DNA from: UBA4719 sp035654835
GTDB taxonomy: Bacteria > Actinomycetota > Actinomycetes > Actinomycetales > Dermatophilaceae
Assembly: GCA_035654835.1 (NCBI GenBank)
Contig: DASRVZ010000196.1
Span: 1 to 64,000, forward strand
Length of the DNA: 64,000 nt
Reading direction: 5' to 3'
The notes beneath the pieces were generated by a model that searched no databases, was not told the DNA's origin, and saw only the letters and a program-made list of their open reading frames with translations. Positions 7,721 to 16,806 of this stretch are shown in pieces (position 1 is the first letter of the stretch; every line of letters begins with the position of its first letter). A program made the position numbers and the translations under genes.

Positions 7721-9805
7721 CTAGATATCGAGGAACCTCACGTCGCGGGCGTTGCGCTGGATGAAGCCGCGCCGGCTCTCGACGTCCTCGCCCATGAGGA
7801 TCGCGAAGATCTCGTCTGCGGCCGCGGCGTCGTCCAGGGTGACCTGAAGAAGGATGCGGTGGTCAGGGTCCATCGTGGTCTCCCACAGCTCCTGGTAGTC
7901 CATCTCGCCCAGACCCTTGTAACGCTGGATGCCGGCGTCCTTGGGCAGCCGCCATCCCCGACTCAGCCCGGTCTGAACCCTCGAGTCGCGTTCGCGGTCG
8001 GAGTAGGCGTATTCGTGCGGGTGGTTGCTCCACTTGAGACGGAAGAGCGGTGGCTGCGCGAGGTAGACGTAGCCGGCCTCGATGAGCGGTCGCATGAAGC
8101 GGAACAGCAACGTCAGCAACAGCGTCCGGATGTGTAGGCCGTCCACGTCTGCGTCGGCCATCAGGACGATCTTGTGATAGCGCGCCTTGGCCAGGTCGAA
8201 GTCCTCGCCGATGCCGGTGCCGAAGCCGGAGATCAGGGCCTGGACCTCGTTGTTGGCCAGCACCTTGTCGATACGGGCCTTCTCGACGTTGAGGATCTTG
8301 CCGCGGATCGGCAGGATCGCCTGGTTGTGAGGGTTGCGACCTCGAACCGCGGAACCGCCGGCGGAGTCACCCTCGACGACGAAGACCTCGCTGATCGTGG
8401 GGTCGCTGCTCTGGCAGTCGCGGAGCTTGCCCGGGAGCCCGCCGGACTCGAGCAGACCCTTGCGGCGCGTTGCCTCGCGGGCTTTACGGGCCGCCATCCG
8501 TGCCGCAGCCGCCTGCACGGACTTACGGACGATGTCCTTCCCCTCGTTGGGGTGGGCGCTCAACCAGTGGCCGAGCTCGTCGGTCATGGCGCGTTGGACA
8601 AACCCCTTGACCTCGGAGTTGCCGAGCTTGGTCTTGGTCTGGCCCTCGAACTGCGGCTCCGCGAGCTTGACCGAGATGACGGCGGTCAGGCCTTCGCGGA
8701 TGTCGTCACCGGTGAGGTTCTCGTCCTTGTCCTTGAGGAGCTTCTGGTTGCGGGCGAAGTCATTGACCAGCTTGGTCATCGCCGCCCGGAACCCCTCTTC
8801 GTGGGTGCCGCCCTCGTGGGTGTTGATGGTGTTGGCGTAGGTGTGAACCGACTCGGAGTACGCGCTGGTCCACTGCAACGCGACCTCGAGGGACATGTGT
8901 TTCGTGTCGTCCTCGAGCTCGAAGGAGATGACCTCGGGGTGCACCGGCTCGGAGCGCTTGGAGGAGACAAGGTGCTTGACGTAGTCGACCAGGCCATCCT
9001 CGTAGCGGTAGGAGACCGTGCGTGGCTTGAGCGGTTTGTCCTCGAGCTCGACCTCATCCAGCTCCTCGAGCTCGACCTCGTCCCCGGCCGCCTCGATGGC
9101 CCGGGGGCGCTCATCGCTCAGGGTGATGGTCAGGCCCTTGTTCAGGAACGCCATCTGCTGGAACCGTGCACGCAGGGTCTCGTACTCATAGGTCGTGGTC
9201 TCGAAGATGTCGGGGCTGGCCCAGAAGGTGACCGTGGTGCCGGTCTCGTCAGTGGCTTCGTCCTTGGACAGGTCGGCCGCGGGCGCACCCACCAGGAACG
9301 TCTGACGGAAGACGTGGCCACGCTGACGGACCTCGACATCGACCCTGTCGGAGAGGGCGTTGACCACGGAGATGCCGACTCCATGAAGCCCCCCGGAGAC
9401 CGTGTAACCGGCGCCACCGAACTTGCCGCCGGCGTGCAGCTGCGTGAGCACAACCTCCACGGCCGGCTTGCCCTCGCCGGCCATGATGTCGGTCGGGATG
9501 CCACGGCCGTTGTCCACGACCTTGACCCCACCGTCTGCCAGCAGGGTGACCTCGATGTGGTCGGCGTAGCCGGCGAGCGCCTCGTCCACGGAGTTGTCGA
9601 CGACCTCCCAGACCAGGTGATGCAGACCACGCTCGCCGGTGGAGCCGATGTACATGCTGGGGCGCTTGCGGACCGCTTCCAGCCCTTCGAGGACGGTGAT
9701 GGCACTCGCGTCGTAGGCCGGGCTCGTGGATTTGGTCGCCTTGGCTGACGTGGCCTCGGGTGCACTCTCAGGGTCGGGCAGGTTCTCTGGGCTGACCTCG
9801 GACAC
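7721..9805 (-). CDS. gyrB: DNA gyrase subunit B
   Basis: A 694-residue GyrB, the ATPase subunit of gyrase. The GHKL ATPase domain shows RKRPSMYIGST, EVVDNSVDEA (Asn/Asp for Mg-ATP) and DNGRGIP. The TOPRIM domain has EGDSAGGSA and the metal triad in DADVDGLHI. The N-terminal 35 residues are variable and probably disordered. The start is GTG at 9805 with SD AAAGGAGCACA. It is the first gene of the gyrB-gyrA-DUF3566 set, preceded by a roughly 310-base spacer likely to carry its promoter. Confidence 0.98.
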   Translation of the reverse strand: MSEVSPENLPDPESAPEATSAKATKSTSPAYDASAITVLEGLEAVRKRPSMYIGSTGERGLHHLVWEVVDNSVDEALAGYADHIEVTLLADGGVKVVDNGRGIPTDIMAGEGKPAVEVVLTQLHAGGKFGGAGYTVSGGLHGVGISVVNALSDRVDVEVRQRGHVFRQTFLVGAPAADLSKDEATDETGTTVTFWASPDIFETTTYEYETLRARFQQMAFLNKGLTITLSDERPRAIEAAGDEVELEELDEVELEDKPLKPRTVSYRYEDGLVDYVKHLVSSKRSEPVHPEVISFELEDDTKHMSLEVALQWTSAYSESVHTYANTINTHEGGTHEEGFRAAMTKLVNDFARNQKLLKDKDENLTGDDIREGLTAVISVKLAEPQFEGQTKTKLGNSEVKGFVQRAMTDELGHWLSAHPNEGKDIVRKSVQAAAARMAARKAREATRRKGLLESGGLPGKLRDCQSSDPTISEVFVVEGDSAGGSAVRGRNPHNQAILPIRGKILNVEKARIDKVLANNEVQALISGFGTGIGEDFDLAKARYHKIVLMADADVDGLHIRTLLLTLLFRFMRPLIEAGYVYLAQPPLFRLKWSNHPHEYAYSDRERDSRVQTGLSRGWRLPKDAGIQRYKGLGEMDYQELWETTMDPDHRILLQVTLDDAAAADEIFAILMGEDVESRRGFIQRNARDVRFLDI

Positions 9806-10118
9806 TGTGCTCCTTTGGCTTCATGCGGTTGTCACGTGGTTCGCGCGAGACCCTGGCACCTGCATCGCGGTGCGTCGTCCGGGGTCGGGCACGGGAAGCG
9901 GCCACACCAGACGTGTCGCTGTCCCAGGGGCGCCTGTGTCGTGCGACACGGATCGTCCCCCGGCACCTCGTCAGGCAGGCCGCCGAATTGTCTCTGAGTC
10001 TACCCGTCGGGACAGACAAGACGTTGCTCAGGAGGCCCGTCAACGCCATTTTCCGGTAAATAAACCGGTAGTCCCTAGTCCCCCTACGTGTCGGGACCTA
10101 TCGCAGGTGTCGCGAGGG
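9806..10118. other. Spacer upstream of gyrB
   Basis: About 310 bases between dciA and gyrB with no supported gene. It should contain the gyrB promoter and perhaps supercoiling-sensitive control, but no clear -35/-10 pair with correct spacing was found on the minus strand. A small imperfect inverted repeat CCGGT-N6-ACCGG lies at 10053-10068. Confidence 0.5.
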
Positions 10119-10796
10119 TCAGCCGTAGGTGTCGCGAGGACCGGGGCCGGTCGACTTCCGGGGCCCCCTGTTCCATGACGGCGCACTCGGTCCCTGCACC
10201 CGAAGCTCCGTGACCGCGTCCTTGCCAACCTCGGTCTCGAGTCGCCCGAGAATCGACGACGACATCAGCCGCATCTGGGTGGTCCACGCGGTCGAGTCAG
10301 CGCGAACGGTCAGGACTCCGTCGCTGAACGTCACCGGCTTGCAGTGCTCGGCGACGTTCGATCCGACGATGTCCGCCCAGCGACCCATCACCGCACCAAC
10401 AGCGACGTCCACGTTCCATCCACGATCGAGCAGCAGGCGGTCCATCTGGTCGCCGAGCAACGCCGGGTCGCGACCAGACCCCGTTGAGCCTGCTGAGCCT
10501 TGGCCTTGTTGGCCTGGAGCTCGTCGCTTGCGCATCGGCCTGCTGCCAGGTCGCAGGCCCTTGGCCCGGGCGGCTTCACGAGCACGAGCCAAGGCCGATG
10601 CCGCGGCCACGTCGGCTGTGTCCACGTCCGGCTCGCCGACCACGGTGGTTGTGTCACTCGTCACGGCATCAGCCGTGGCGACATCATCGTCCGGCGCTGC
10701 ACCGGTCCCGACAACCGATACCGCTTCGTCCGATACCGCTTCGTCGCCAACGTGCTCACTGTGGTGCCGTCGACCCGGTCGCTCGTCAGTCGGCAC
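10119..10796 (-). CDS. dciA: DciA / DUF721 helicase-loading factor
   Basis: A 225-residue protein. The first 70 residues are acidic and low-complexity. Next comes a basic stretch near residues 70-90 (ARAREAARAKGLRPGSRPMRKRR), then a C-terminal DUF721 domain (RGWNVDVAVGAVMGRWADIVG, then LTVRADSTAWTTQMRLM). DUF721 proteins in this position are DciA, the ancestral loader or operator of the replicative helicase DnaB, and interaction with DnaB is reported for the mycobacterial homologue. It starts with GTG at 10796, overlapping the recF end by 11 bases, so it is coupled to recF. Confidence 0.88.
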   Translation of the reverse strand: MPTDERPGRRHHSEHVGDEAVSDEAVSVVGTGAAPDDDVATADAVTSDTTTVVGEPDVDTADVAAASALARAREAARAKGLRPGSRPMRKRRAPGQQGQGSAGSTGSGRDPALLGDQMDRLLLDRGWNVDVAVGAVMGRWADIVGSNVAEHCKPVTFSDGVLTVRADSTAWTTQMRLMSSSILGRLETEVGKDAVTELRVQGPSAPSWNRGPRKSTGPGPRDTYG

Positions 10797-12021
10797 GGGC
10801 GACCTGACCCAGGGTCACGCGATACGTCGTGCCGGAGCTGGACAGGACATCAGGCACGTCGCCGGGCACGGCTGCCGTGATCAACACCTGCTCACAGTCC
10901 GTGACCAACCCCGCCAGCCGCTCGCGGCGGCCCGAGTCGAGCTCGGCAAAGACGTCGTCCAGGATCAACACGGGATCCTCGCCGAGGTCGTGCCGTAACA
11001 GCTGGTACGCCGCCAGCCGCAGTCCGAGGGCAAATGACCAGGACTCGCCATGGCTGGCGTATCCCTTGGCCGGCAGCTGGCCGAGGGTGAGCACCACGTC
11101 GTCCCGATGGGGGCCGACCAAAGAGATGCCGCGCTCGATCTCGTTGACCCGTACGGCCTCGAGGGAGGCCAGGAGCTCATCGTGCAGCTCATCCATCTCA
11201 GGCACTGCCCCCAGGGCGATCTTTAGGGAGATCTCCTCGCGCAACGAGGACCTGTAGGCGACGCGCGCATCCGACGTCACGTCACTGACTTCGTCGTACG
11301 CAGCCGCAAGGTAGGGCGCCAGGTCATGCATGAGACGCAGCCGGGCATAGAGCAGTTGCGCGCCAACCCGGGCGAGGTGGGTGTTCCACACGTCCAGAGT
11401 ATGCAAAGCGCCCTCGGTCTCGTCCACAGCTTTATCCACAGGAGGTGTGGATAAAGCTGTGGACGAACCACGGGCTCGTCGGGCACCCCGGCGCAGGACA
11501 GGCGCCGCCGACTTCAGAAGTGCGTTGCGTTGCTTGAGCACCTTGTCGTAGTCGGCCCTGACCCCAGCCCAGCGCGGCTGCCGCGCCACCAGGAGCTCAT
11601 CCAGGAAGCGGCGCCGCTCAGAGGGGTCGCCCTTGACCAAGGCCAAGTCCTCGGGCGCGAACATCACCGTTCGCAAGGTCCCCAGGACCTCGCGCGGCTG
11701 GGGGACAGGTGAATGATTGAGTCGTGCCCTGTTGCGGCTTCCGTTCGCCCGTCCGACGTTGATCTCGATCTCGACCAGCGTCTCGCGCCCCTCCCGGATC
11801 ACCGCGCCCCGGACAATGGCTTGTTGCGCACCGAAACGAACCAACGGCGCGTCGCTGGCCACACGATGCGAGCCAAGGGTGGCTATGTAGCCGGCGGCCT
11901 CAACCAGATTGGTCTTGCCCTGCCCGTTGAGCCCGATCATGGTGGTGACCCCGGGAGTCAGCGGCAGCTCGGCCTCTGCATAGCTGCGGAAGTCGACGAC
12001 CGACAGATGCCTCAGGTGCAC
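10786..12021 (-). CDS. recF: RecF recombination mediator, with an inserted DnaA-box palindrome
   Basis: A 411-residue SMC-like ABC ATPase that helps load RecA at gapped DNA. Walker A is GLNGQGKTN (near residue 30), the ABC signature lies in the SHGESWSFALGLRLA region, and Walker B is VLILDDVFAELDSGRR. At residues 186-201 there is an extra SSTALSTPPVDKAVDE segment where relatives usually carry a short linker before LDVW. This segment is encoded by a 47-bp palindrome of two opposed DnaA boxes. The reading frame is intact, so function is probably kept. It sits 17 bases after gnd and overlaps dciA. Confidence 0.96.
   Translation of the reverse strand: MHLRHLSVVDFRSYAEAELPLTPGVTTMIGLNGQGKTNLVEAAGYIATLGSHRVASDAPLVRFGAQQAIVRGAVIREGRETLVEIEINVGRANGSRNRARLNHSPVPQPREVLGTLRTVMFAPEDLALVKGDPSERRRFLDELLVARQPRWAGVRADYDKVLKQRNALLKSAAPVLRRGARRARGSSTALSTPPVDKAVDETEGALHTLDVWNTHLARVGAQLLYARLRLMHDLAPYLAAAYDEVSDVTSDARVAYRSSLREEISLKIALGAVPEMDELHDELLASLEAVRVNEIERGISLVGPHRDDVVLTLGQLPAKGYASHGESWSFALGLRLAAYQLLRHDLGEDPVLILDDVFAELDSGRRERLAGLVTDCEQVLITAAVPGDVPDVLSSSGTTYRVTLGQVARAD
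11420..11466. repeat. 47-bp palindrome with two opposed perfect DnaA boxes, inside recF
   Basis: Two perfectly complementary 21-base arms (11420-11440 and 11446-11466) surround a 5-base centre GGAGG. Each arm contains TTATCCACA, the perfect DnaA box, at 11432-11440 (plus) and 11446-11454 (minus). Each arm also carries a GTCCACAGC half that resembles a weaker box. It is in frame with recF. As DNA it could be a DnaA-binding or titration site about 2.9 kb from oriC; as RNA it would form a very stable hairpin. Confidence 0.9.
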
Positions 12022-12038
12022 GATCGCGTCACCGTCGG

Positions 12039-12947
12039 TCAGTGATCGGTCAGCACACCGGTCTCGCCGGCCTTGGTGACCGCGTGTCCGCCAAACTGGA
12101 AGCGCAGCGCGGCCACGGCCTTCATCTGTGGGGAGTCATCCTGACGCGAGGAGAAGCGGGCGAACAACGCAGACGTGATGACCGGCATCGGCACCGCGTG
12201 AGCGATGCCTTCTTCCACGGTCCAGCGCCCCTCGCCCGAGTCGTTGACATAGCCCCTGATCTGACCCAGGTCGTGGTCTTCCTCGAGCGCCTTGACCATG
12301 AGGTCCAGCAACCACGAGCGCACGACGGTGCCCCGGGTCCAAGCCTTGAAGCTGCCCGGAACGTCCCTGACGCTGTCCTTGGCCATCAGCAGCTCGAATC
12401 CCTCGGCATAGGCCTGCATGAGGCCGTACTCGATGCCGTTGTGAACCATCTTGACGTAGTGCCCGGAGCCAACCTCGCCGGCGTGGACGAAACCCTCGTC
12501 GCGAGGGCCCTCAGGACGGAGGGCGTCAAAGATCGGCATGACCATCTCGACGTGCTGCGCGTCACCGCCACACATCAGCCCGTAGCCGTTCTCCTTGCCC
12601 CACACGCCGCCGCTGACGCCACAGTCGACGAACCCGATCCCCTTGTCCTTGAGCTCCTGCGCGTGCACGATGTCGTCGGTGAACTTGCTGTTGCCACCAT
12701 CCACAACCAGGTCACCCGGGGAGAGAAGGTCCCCCAGCGCAGTGATGGTCTGGGCAGTGGCATCACCGGCCGGCACCATGACGATCACGACGCGTGGCGT
12801 CGGCAGTGCGGCGACCAGCTCTTCGAGGCTGTTGGCATCACGGCTGGTGGAGGAGCGGCTGTAGCCGATGACCTCGTGGCCGGCGGCGCGAATCCGATCG
12901 CGCATGTTGCCGCCCATCTTGCCCAAGCCGATGAGACCGATGCGCAT
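12039..12947 (-). CDS. gnd: 6-phosphogluconate dehydrogenase, decarboxylating (short form)
   Basis: A 302-residue NAD(P)-dependent enzyme of the oxidative pentose phosphate pathway converting 6-phosphogluconate to ribulose 5-phosphate. The Rossmann motif is GLIGLGKMGGNM at the N-terminus. Substrate signatures are VDGGNSKF, CGVSGGVWGKENGYGLMCGG and the catalytic KMVHNGIEYG lysine region. The length fits the short GntZ/YqeC-type form rather than the 480-residue form. The start is ATG at 12947 with SD CAGGAGTCACATC. A gnd gene between dnaN and recF is a known actinobacterial arrangement. Confidence 0.95.
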   Translation of the reverse strand: MRIGLIGLGKMGGNMRDRIRAAGHEVIGYSRSSTSRDANSLEELVAALPTPRVVIVMVPAGDATAQTITALGDLLSPGDLVVDGGNSKFTDDIVHAQELKDKGIGFVDCGVSGGVWGKENGYGLMCGGDAQHVEMVMPIFDALRPEGPRDEGFVHAGEVGSGHYVKMVHNGIEYGLMQAYAEGFELLMAKDSVRDVPGSFKAWTRGTVVRSWLLDLMVKALEEDHDLGQIRGYVNDSGEGRWTVEEGIAHAVPMPVITSALFARFSSRQDDSPQMKAVAALRFQFGGHAVTKAGETGVLTDH

Positions 12948-13004
12948 GATGTGACTCCTGTAGCAGTGAAGGTTCGTGCGGTGAACTCGTGTGGTGAACG
13001 TGGC

Positions 13005-14132
13005 CTAGCTGGCGAAGCGGACGGGCATCAGGACGTAGCGGTAGGACGTGTCGGCTTCGCCGCCAAGCTCGGCCTGGCCCGAGAGCACGGCTGGACGGCT
13101 GCTCTGGGTGAAGGACAGGCGGCTGTAGGCCGTCCCGACCGCTCCCAGCCCATCCAACAAGAACTGGGGGTTGAAGGCAATCTCGATCTCGGGGCCGGTC
13201 GTCACGGCCTCGACAGCTTCGCTGGCCTGAGCGTCATCGCCGGTGCCCGCTTCGATGACAACCTGGCCCTCGCTGAAGCGGAGGCGAACAGGAGTGTTGC
13301 GTTCGGCCACCAACGCGACTCGCTTGACCGCCTCGACCAACGCGGTCGTCTCGATGACCGACTCGGTATCAGCGCTGGAGGGAAAGATTGAGGTGACCTT
13401 GGGGTACTCGCCATCAAGGAGCCGCGTGGTCGAGCGGCGCTGTCCAGCCTCGAACCCGATCAAACCATCCGCAGCACCACCGAGGTGGATCTCGACCGAA
13501 CCTGAGGCGCCGAGCGCCTTGGCTGTGTCCGACAGCGTCCGGGCCGGCACCAGGGCGACATGGCTGGCGTCACTGACCTCGGGGTTCCAGGTCAGCTCGC
13601 GCATGGCAAGCCGGTAGCGATCGGTGGCGAGAAGGGTGATCTTGTCGCCCTCGATCTCGATCCGCACACCGGTCAGGATGGGCAGGGTGTCGCCTCGGTC
13701 AGCGGCGATCGACACCTGGGCCACGGCCTGGGTGAGGACATCGCCGGCGATGGTGCCACTGATGGCGGGTGATGCCGGCAGGGTGGGGTAGTCGTCAGCT
13801 GGCATCAGCAGCAGGCTGAACCGGCTCGAGCCACAGGTGACCTGGACCTTGCTGCCGGCGGTGGTCACGTCAACGGGACGGTTCGGCAGGTTGCGGGAGA
13901 TGTCAGCCAGGAGCCGGCCGAGAACCAGAACCGTGCCTGGCTCGGCAACCTCTGCGGCGACCGTGATCTTGGCCGAGACCTCGTAGTCGAAGGCAGACAA
14001 GGTCAGAGTTCCCTCATCGCTGGCCTCGATCAGCACGCCGGCCAGCACGGGGACTGGCGGACGATTCGGCAGGCCGCGGGCAACCCACGTCACAGCCTCG
14101 GCGAGAACATCGCGTTCGACCCGAAACTTCAT
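13005..14132 (-). CDS. dnaN: DNA polymerase III beta sliding clamp
   Basis: A 375-residue clamp starting MKFRVERDVLAEAV, with three repeated clamp folds and the C-terminal YRYVLMPVRF signature. It tethers polymerase to DNA and is the hub for clamp-binding proteins. I chose ATG 14132 over an upstream in-frame start because of SD AAGGGCGG and the family N-terminus. It lies next to oriC, transcribed away from it on the minus strand. Confidence 0.97.
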   Translation of the reverse strand: MKFRVERDVLAEAVTWVARGLPNRPPVPVLAGVLIEASDEGTLTLSAFDYEVSAKITVAAEVAEPGTVLVLGRLLADISRNLPNRPVDVTTAGSKVQVTCGSSRFSLLLMPADDYPTLPASPAISGTIAGDVLTQAVAQVSIAADRGDTLPILTGVRIEIEGDKITLLATDRYRLAMRELTWNPEVSDASHVALVPARTLSDTAKALGASGSVEIHLGGAADGLIGFEAGQRRSTTRLLDGEYPKVTSIFPSSADTESVIETTALVEAVKRVALVAERNTPVRLRFSEGQVVIEAGTGDDAQASEAVEAVTTGPEIEIAFNPQFLLDGLGAVGTAYSRLSFTQSSRPAVLSGQAELGGEADTSYRYVLMPVRFAS

Positions 14133-14701
14133 CGGTGACCCGCCCTTCGACACACACGAGTGATACAAGCCCGCACACGGAGGTGCGCACTGACCCTAAT
14201 GCCACGGGGCCCCCCGGCCAACACCGAATCGCAAACTTGATGACGACCAACGTGTTGGCAGTGCCCTCTCCCCAGGGCTGTATCCCCAAGTACTCGGGGC
14301 CGAACCCATCTTCCTAGGTCTCATCGTTGTAGTAGGGCCTGTGGATCGTGTGGACAACTGCCGTTGTTGCAGGTGACGCGGCGCGTGAACCTGTGGATGA
14401 CCCGTGGACGATGGATGTGGACAAGTCAGGCCTGTTGTGGACGTCGGCGAACTGTCCACAGGGCGGGCCCCGAGATCCGGAGTTATCCACTGAAGAAGGT
14501 GGGGTCATCCACGGGTTGTCCCCGCCCTGTCCCCAACCCAGGTTCTTGTAGGTAAGCCTTCCCTTTCCCCAGAGTTATCCACAGACTGTGGATAGACCTT
14601 GGGACAAAGGGGGTGGTAACGGACAGGTACCGCCGGGCGCACCCCGGTGGACGACCCCTGTGGACCGGGTTACATCAATCCGCGGAGCGCGGCGACGGCG
14701 G
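14133..14701. other. oriC: Chromosomal origin oriC (DnaA-box cluster 14340-14600)
   Basis: 569 non-coding bases between dnaN and dnaA. Perfect DnaA boxes (TTGTCCACA or TTATCCACA, either strand) lie at 14349-14357, 14416-14424 and 14575-14583. One-mismatch boxes lie at 14392-14400, 14452-14460, 14483-14491 and 14587-14595, and weaker ones near 14340 and 14436. The pair at 14575/14587 is convergent and four bases apart. No long AT-rich unwinding tract is obvious; the least GC-rich stretch is about 14541-14580. The position between dnaA and dnaN is the standard actinobacterial origin. Confidence 0.93.
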
Positions 14702-16183
14702 TCAGCGGGACTGGTTGCGGATCCGGTTGGTCAGCTCGGTGACCTGGTTGTAGATCGCGCGGCGCTCGGACAGGAGCTTGCGGATCTTGCGGTCGGCATG
14801 CATCACGGTGGTGTGGTCCCGACCTCCGAACTGCTGGCCGATCTTGGGTAGCGACAGGTCGGTGAGCTCACGGCAGAGGTACATCGCGATCTGTCTGGCC
14901 GTGACCAGCACGCGGGAGCGCGACGACCCGCAGAGGTCCTCAATGGTCAGACCGAAGTAGACCGCGGTCTGCGCCATGATCGTGGCGGCCGTGATCTGGC
15001 TCCCCAGGTCGTACGGGAAGATGTCCTTGAGCACGATCTCGGCCAGATTGAGGTCGACGGGCTGCCGGTTGAGGCTGGCAAACGCCGTGACCCGGATGAG
15101 CGCACCCTCGAGCTCACGGATGTTCGTCGAGATCTTGCTGGCGATGAACTCCAACACCTCATCGGGGGTGGTCATCTTCTCCTGGATAGCCTTCTTGCGA
15201 AGGATGGCGATCCGCGTTTCGAGGTCGGGGGGCTGGACGTCGGTGAGCAGACCCCACTCGAAACGGCTGCGCATCCGCTCCTCGAAACCACTCAGCTGCT
15301 TGGGTGGTAGGTCGGAGGTGATGACGACCTGCTTGTTGGCGTTGTGCAGGGCGTTGAAGGTGTGGAAGAACTCCTCCTGGGTCTGCACCTTGCCCTGCAG
15401 GAACTGGATGTCGTCGATCAGCAGCACGTCCACGTTGCGATATCGGCTCTGGAAGGACGAGGCCTTGTCGTCGCGGATGCTGTTGATGAAGTCGTTGGTG
15501 AACTCCTCGGAGTTCACGTACCGCACGCGCACGTTCGGATACAGATTGCGTGCGTAGTGGCCAATCGCATGCAGCAGGTGGGTCTTGCCCAGTCCGGACT
15601 GGCCGTAGACGAACAACGGGTTGTAGGCCTTGGCCGGAGCTTCTGCCACCGCCACGGCGGCCGCGTGGGCGAAGCGGTTGCTGGCGCCGATGACGAAGGT
15701 GTCGAAGGTGTATTTCGGGTTGAGCCGGGCTGCCTCGACCTCGTTGGCCTCACGGTCGGCTATCCGTGGGCGACCAGTCTGTGTGGAGCCGTAGGCGTCA
15801 GGAGGCACCCTACGGAACGTGCTGAACGGGGAGTCCAGGTCGTGGGAGTCTTCGGACTCAAGCTCCGTCAGGCTGGCCAGATCAGTGGCGTCCTCGAACT
15901 CGGCTTCATTCTCCGCGCGCAAGGCCGGGTCAACGGTGACCGCGAGACGGATATCTGTGCGCAGCTGGCGGCACAGCTCAGCGAGGACCTGCTCGCGCAC
16001 CTTGGTCTCGATGATGTCCTTGGTGAAGTCGTCCGGTACGGCCAGCAGTGCGGTCTGGTCCAGCAGGCCGACAAACTTGGCCTGGCGCAGGAAGGCCCGG
16101 TGCGTCGGGGGCAGCCCGGCGGCATCCAGGACGGTCAGAGTGCTGTGCCAGACGTGGCCGAAATCAATAGGTTGTTCAGTCAC
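14702..16183 (-). CDS. dnaA: Chromosomal replication initiator DnaA
   Basis: A 493-residue AAA+ initiator. Domain I is residues 1-85, an acidic linker runs to about 155, the AAA+ core has Walker A GQSGLGKTH (Lys200) and Walker B VLLIDDIQF, and the C-terminal DNA-binding domain carries GGRDHTTVMHADRKI. The chosen start is GTG 16183 (VTEQPIDFGHVW), matching the family N-terminus; longer in-frame starts are possible because the nearest good SD (AGAGGAG) is rather far upstream. A perfect DnaA box lies 86 bases upstream, consistent with autoregulation. Confidence 0.97.
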   Translation of the reverse strand: MTEQPIDFGHVWHSTLTVLDAAGLPPTHRAFLRQAKFVGLLDQTALLAVPDDFTKDIIETKVREQVLAELCRQLRTDIRLAVTVDPALRAENEAEFEDATDLASLTELESEDSHDLDSPFSTFRRVPPDAYGSTQTGRPRIADREANEVEAARLNPKYTFDTFVIGASNRFAHAAAVAVAEAPAKAYNPLFVYGQSGLGKTHLLHAIGHYARNLYPNVRVRYVNSEEFTNDFINSIRDDKASSFQSRYRNVDVLLIDDIQFLQGKVQTQEEFFHTFNALHNANKQVVITSDLPPKQLSGFEERMRSRFEWGLLTDVQPPDLETRIAILRKKAIQEKMTTPDEVLEFIASKISTNIRELEGALIRVTAFASLNRQPVDLNLAEIVLKDIFPYDLGSQITAATIMAQTAVYFGLTIEDLCGSSRSRVLVTARQIAMYLCRELTDLSLPKIGQQFGGRDHTTVMHADRKIRKLLSERRAIYNQVTELTNRIRNQSR

Positions 16184-16268
16184 GATCGGTACAGCCCCAC
16201 TCCTCTTGCCCTGATCCCATCGCGCTGGTCGGCGACTGGGGAGCATCGTATGCCCTCCCTCCACACAG

Positions 16269-16277
16269 TTATCCACA
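16269..16277 (+). promoter_or_regulatory. DnaA box upstream of dnaA
   Basis: Perfect TTATCCACA in the dnaA leader, outside the main origin. A likely DnaA autoregulatory site, as in other bacteria. Confidence 0.75.
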
Positions 16278-16486
16278 GATTGTGCATAATGCGCGAAATT
16301 GCGAAAGATCACGACGCCAACACGGCTACCGCCCTTAGATCAGGGCGACCAGACAAGGATTTCCTCGTTGAGCTATTCAGAAAAGCTGTGTCGCTCGGCG
16401 TGTCGCCTGACAGGGCCATCGGCGTTGGTTCACCATAGGCGGTTTCGTCGTGCGTGTTGTCAGCGGCCTCGCCACCCCAGATGGGT

Positions 16487-16516
16487 TTGACCGTGCCCTG
16501 TCGATTCACGTACCTT
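16487..16516 (+). promoter_or_regulatory. Promoter of rpmH-rnpA
   Basis: TTGACC, an 18-base spacer and TACCTT match the actinobacterial housekeeping promoter. It predicts a start near 16523 and a leader of about 135 bases before rpmH. Confidence 0.55.
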
Positions 16517-16658
16517 GGACGGGGCCTGTGTTGACGGCCACTCTCGCATGCCTGCGGCAGTCCTGTTTTGTCTGTCCGCGACGGCATCGTCCGACTTTGT
16601 ACCCCGCACCACCTTCAGCACAGATCCATGCATGGCTGTGCAGTAACGGAGAAACCTC

Positions 16659-16796
16659 GTGAGCAAGCGCACGTTCCAGCCGAACAACCGCCGCCGGGCC
16701 AAGACCCACGGCTTCCGTCTGCGCATGCGGACCCGCGCCGGCCGCGCCATCCTGGCTGCTCGTCGCCACAAGGGTCGCTCCGAACTGTCCGCCTGA
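16659..16796 (+). CDS. rpmH: Large ribosomal subunit protein bL34
   Basis: A 45-residue basic protein, SKRTFQPNNRRRAKTHGFRLRMRTRAGRAIL and onward, the standard L34 sequence. The start is GTG 16659 with SD GGAGAAAC. It is followed 10 bases later by rnpA, the near-universal rpmH-rnpA pair. Confidence 0.97.
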   Translation: MSKRTFQPNNRRRAKTHGFRLRMRTRAGRAILAARRHKGRSELSA

Positions 16797-16806
16797 GGCT
16801 CGAAGC

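Larger units (their letters stand above)
16184..16658. other. dnaA-rpmH divergent promoter region
   Basis: 475 bases without a supported gene. It contains a perfect DnaA box near the dnaA side and a good sigma-70-type promoter for rpmH; both are listed separately. The dnaA promoter itself could not be assigned with confidence. Confidence 0.7.

Noticed and set aside
8174..9748. 524-residue open frame antisense to gyrB
   Set aside because: Shadow of gyrB codons; no motifs, no start signals.
10053..10069. AATAAACCGGT similar to the lacI operator, upstream of gyrB
   Set aside because: Only half of the palindrome matches and the other half diverges; more likely chance in a spacer.
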